Assembly (NCBI GenBank): GCA_040255925.1
Contig: JBDZVX010000125.1
Location: forward strand, 1 to 6,952
DNA from: Nitrolancea sp040255925
GTDB lineage: Bacteria; Chloroflexota; Chloroflexia; Thermomicrobiales; Thermomicrobiaceae
Reading direction: 5' to 3'
DNA: 6,952 bases
Positions 5,630-6,952 of the stretch are shown here, one piece after another. The first letter of the stretch is position 1. Each line of letters begins with the position of its first letter. The position numbers and the translations under genes are program-made. The notes beneath the pieces were generated by a model. It was not told where the DNA came from, did not search any database, and was given only the letters and a program-made list of their open reading frames with translations.

Positions 5630-6385
5630 TCAGCGTGACTCAAACAGCCGCTCCCGCAACACCAGGGCGGCGAAAAGCGGTAATGCAAGCTGACGGCGCC
5701 AGCGCCATGGCTGCCGGATAAGCCGATAGAGCCATTCGAATCCCAACCGGCGAACCGATTCCGGTGCTCGTGGGACCTCCCCGGCCAGATAGTCGAGTGT
5801 ACCGCCAACGCCTACAGCCAACACTATGCCACAAGCGGCAAGTTCTGACCGGTACCGATCGATCCAAAGGTCCTGCTCCGGCGCGCCATAGGCCACCAGC
5901 ACGACCGTCGCCCCAGCCGCGTTGATCCGCTTCAACGCCTCGCCAGCATCCTCCCGTCTCGGTGAGCCGGACCAGGTACCGGCAATCACGCATCCCGGGA
6001 ACCTGGCCTCCAGCGAGGCGGCGGCGCGTTCGGCGACTCCAGGGCCGGCACCCAGCAGAAACAGGCGTATCTTCAGCTCGGAACCAGCGGCCAGCGCCTC
6101 CACCAGATCAACACCTGTGACCCGCGCTCGCAGCGGTCGTCCGAGCAGGCGCGCGGCGAGAATCACTCCGATTCCATCGGCCGTGGACAAATCCGCCTGT
6201 TCGAGCACGGCGCGGAAGCCCGGATTCGCGCGCGCGGCCATGATGAACTCCGGGTTGACCGTCGCGATCTGATGAACGTTGCCAGCGCCGCCTCGCACCC
6301 AATCGCAAGCCTGCTCCACAACCTCCGCGATCGTGACATCGTCCACCGGAATACCAAGGATGCGATGACGAATTGGCGTTGTCAT
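5630..6385 (-). CDS. WecG/TagA/CpsF family glycosyltransferase (GT26)
   Basis: This 251-residue protein is the usual length for the family. These enzymes transfer N-acetylmannosamine(-uronic acid) or related sugars to undecaprenyl-diphosphate-linked intermediates on the cytoplasmic face during teichoic acid, enterobacterial common antigen or capsule synthesis. Motifs in order: ILGIPVDDVT (9-18), the TVNPEFIMAAR active-site loop (42-52), ADGIGVILAARLLG with the expected catalytic Asp at D70, RVTGVDL (88-94), LFLLGAGPGVAERAA (108-122), VLVAYGAPEQDLWI (162-175) and the C-terminal GVGGTLDYLAGEVPRAP with LGFEWLYRLIRQPWRWRRQ. The C-terminus is amphipathic and basic, fitting membrane association. 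Start: ATG 6385 precedes the conserved first strand. GGAGG (6400-6404) is 14 nt upstream, longer than ideal. The frame is open to 6694, but only through sequence antisense-free yet overlapping thrS. It begins 61 nt after thrS, across a gap with a 6-bp hairpin (6412-6417/6431-6436), and is followed 13 nt later by the zinc-finger gene. The acceptor and sugar donor cannot be read from sequence. Confidence 0.93.
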   Translation of the reverse strand: MTTPIRHRILGIPVDDVTIAEVVEQACDWVRGGAGNVHQIATVNPEFIMAARANPGFRAVLEQADLSTADGIGVILAARLLGRPLRARVTGVDLVEALAAGSELKIRLFLLGAGPGVAERAAASLEARFPGCVIAGTWSGSPRREDAGEALKRINAAGATVVLVAYGAPEQDLWIDRYRSELAACGIVLAVGVGGTLDYLAGEVPRAPESVRRLGFEWLYRLIRQPWRWRRQLALPLFAALVLRERLFESR

Positions 6386-6446
6386 CGTCAGTGCCGACAC
6401 CTCCCCACTCGCCTGCCCGACCCGGTTCCTGGCAGGGCCGGGGTCC

Positions 6447-6952
6447 TCATCCCCGCTTGGCCGGAACGAGATCCAGCGACTTGGTGTCCGTGATCTCACG
6501 CGCCATCTCGATAAATTCATCAACCGGCATCTGCCCGAGGTTTTCGTTGGTCCTGAGACGAACCGCGACCGCGCCGGCTTCGATCTCTTTGTCGCCGACG
6601 ACCAGCATATACGGAATGTGCTCCAGCTGCGCCCGCCGGATCTTGGCCTGCATCCGGTCTCCCGCGGAATTGACCTGAACCCGGAGTCCCGCAACCCGGA
6701 GCTTGCCGGCGACCGCCTCGGCGTATGCCAGGTGCCGGTCAGCGATTGGGATCACCTCTGCCTGCACCGGAGCAAGCCAGACCGGGAAGGCGCCGGCGAA
6801 GTGCTCGATTAATCCGCCCACGAAGCGCTCCATCGAACCGAGCACGGCCCGGTGGACCATCACCGGCCGCTCACGTTTGCCCTCCTCATTGATGTACGTG
6901 AGATCGAACCGCTCCGGAAGGTTCCAATCGACCTGAACCGTCGGCCCGGTCC
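6447..6952 (-). CDS. thrS: Threonyl-tRNA synthetase, C-terminal part (5' end outside window)
   Basis: The open frame runs from the right edge (first whole codon ending at 6950) to TGA 6447-6449 and gives 167 residues. It begins TGPTVQVDWNLPERFDLTYI and continues through RPVMVHRAVLGSMERF and LIEHFAGAFPVWLAPVQ, the end of the class II catalytic core with motif 3 (x-HRA-x-x-GS-x-ERF). The rest is the alpha/beta anticodon-binding domain with VIPIADRHLAYAEAVAGKL, NSAGDRMQAKIRRAQLEHIPYMLVVGDKE and VAVRLRTNENLGQMPVDEF. ThrRS charges tRNA-Thr in the cytoplasm. The C-terminus is complete and the stop is in the expected place, so the truncation comes only from the window edge. Its TGA stop shows that TGA terminates translation normally in this genome. 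It is the most upstream visible gene of the minus-strand group; co-transcription with wecG across the 61-nt gap is possible but unproven. Confidence 0.97.
   Translation of the reverse strand, partial: TGPTVQVDWNLPERFDLTYINEEGKRERPVMVHRAVLGSMERFVGGLIEHFAGAFPVWLAPVQAEVIPIADRHLAYAEAVAGKLRVAGLRVQVNSAGDRMQAKIRRAQLEHIPYMLVVGDKEIEAGAVAVRLRTNENLGQMPVDEFIEMAREITDTKSLDLVPAKRG

Noticed and set aside
5155..5721. 188-residue + strand open frame opposite the zinc-finger and wecG genes
   Set aside because: It spans two real minus-strand genes and their junction; the composition is shadow-like and no ribosome site or motif is seen.
6386..6694. N-terminal extension of wecG to 6694
   Set aside because: The extra 103 residues overlap thrS in another frame and look like shadow translation; the conserved WecG domain starts at ATG 6385.

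Overview
The window is GC-rich bacterial chromosomal DNA. The gene set points to Chloroflexota, possibly Thermomicrobia/Sphaerobacter-like. This rests on three things: a secreted protein with two ETGH...FGYP...FERARFEYHPE repeats, a B-box-type zinc-finger membrane protein, and an M50 protease with CBS domains. The assignment is inference from family resemblance and was not tested by a search.

Left part, + strand (1-888). The window opens in the last 38 codons of a PDZ-domain serine protease (HtrA/DegP type), followed by a perfect 15-bp inverted repeat that probably ends its transcript. Next comes the most interesting object, a small gene at 275-523 that ordinary ORF calling misses because it contains an in-frame TGA. 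Read through that TGA as selenocysteine, it gives an 82-residue protein of the SelT/SelW/SelH (Rdx) family with a C-V-S-U redox motif. A GC-rich hairpin sits at the right distance downstream to be a bacterial SECIS. Three neighbouring genes use TGA as a normal stop, so the codon is not globally reassigned. A gene-free stretch of 365 bp follows and contains one compound hairpin.

Middle (889-4074). A secreted protein with seven propeller-like 'VVW' strands and two C-terminal ETGH repeats runs on the + strand. It converges on a minus-strand intramembrane M50 (site-2) protease with two CBS domains. Upstream of the protease lie a TTGTAC-CA-GTACAA palindrome and a G-quadruplex-type G-run.

Right part (4075-6952), all minus strand, in transcription order: the 3' half of thrS (threonyl-tRNA synthetase, running off the window), a WecG/TagA/CpsF glycosyltransferase, a zinc-finger/four-helix membrane protein, and a PfkB kinase resembling the RfaE/HldE heptose-7-phosphate kinase domain. 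The last three are tightly packed (13- and 15-nt gaps) and probably form one operon. The glycosyltransferase and sugar kinase suggest a role in cell-surface glycan synthesis. No rRNA, tRNA, CRISPR array or insertion sequence was seen.
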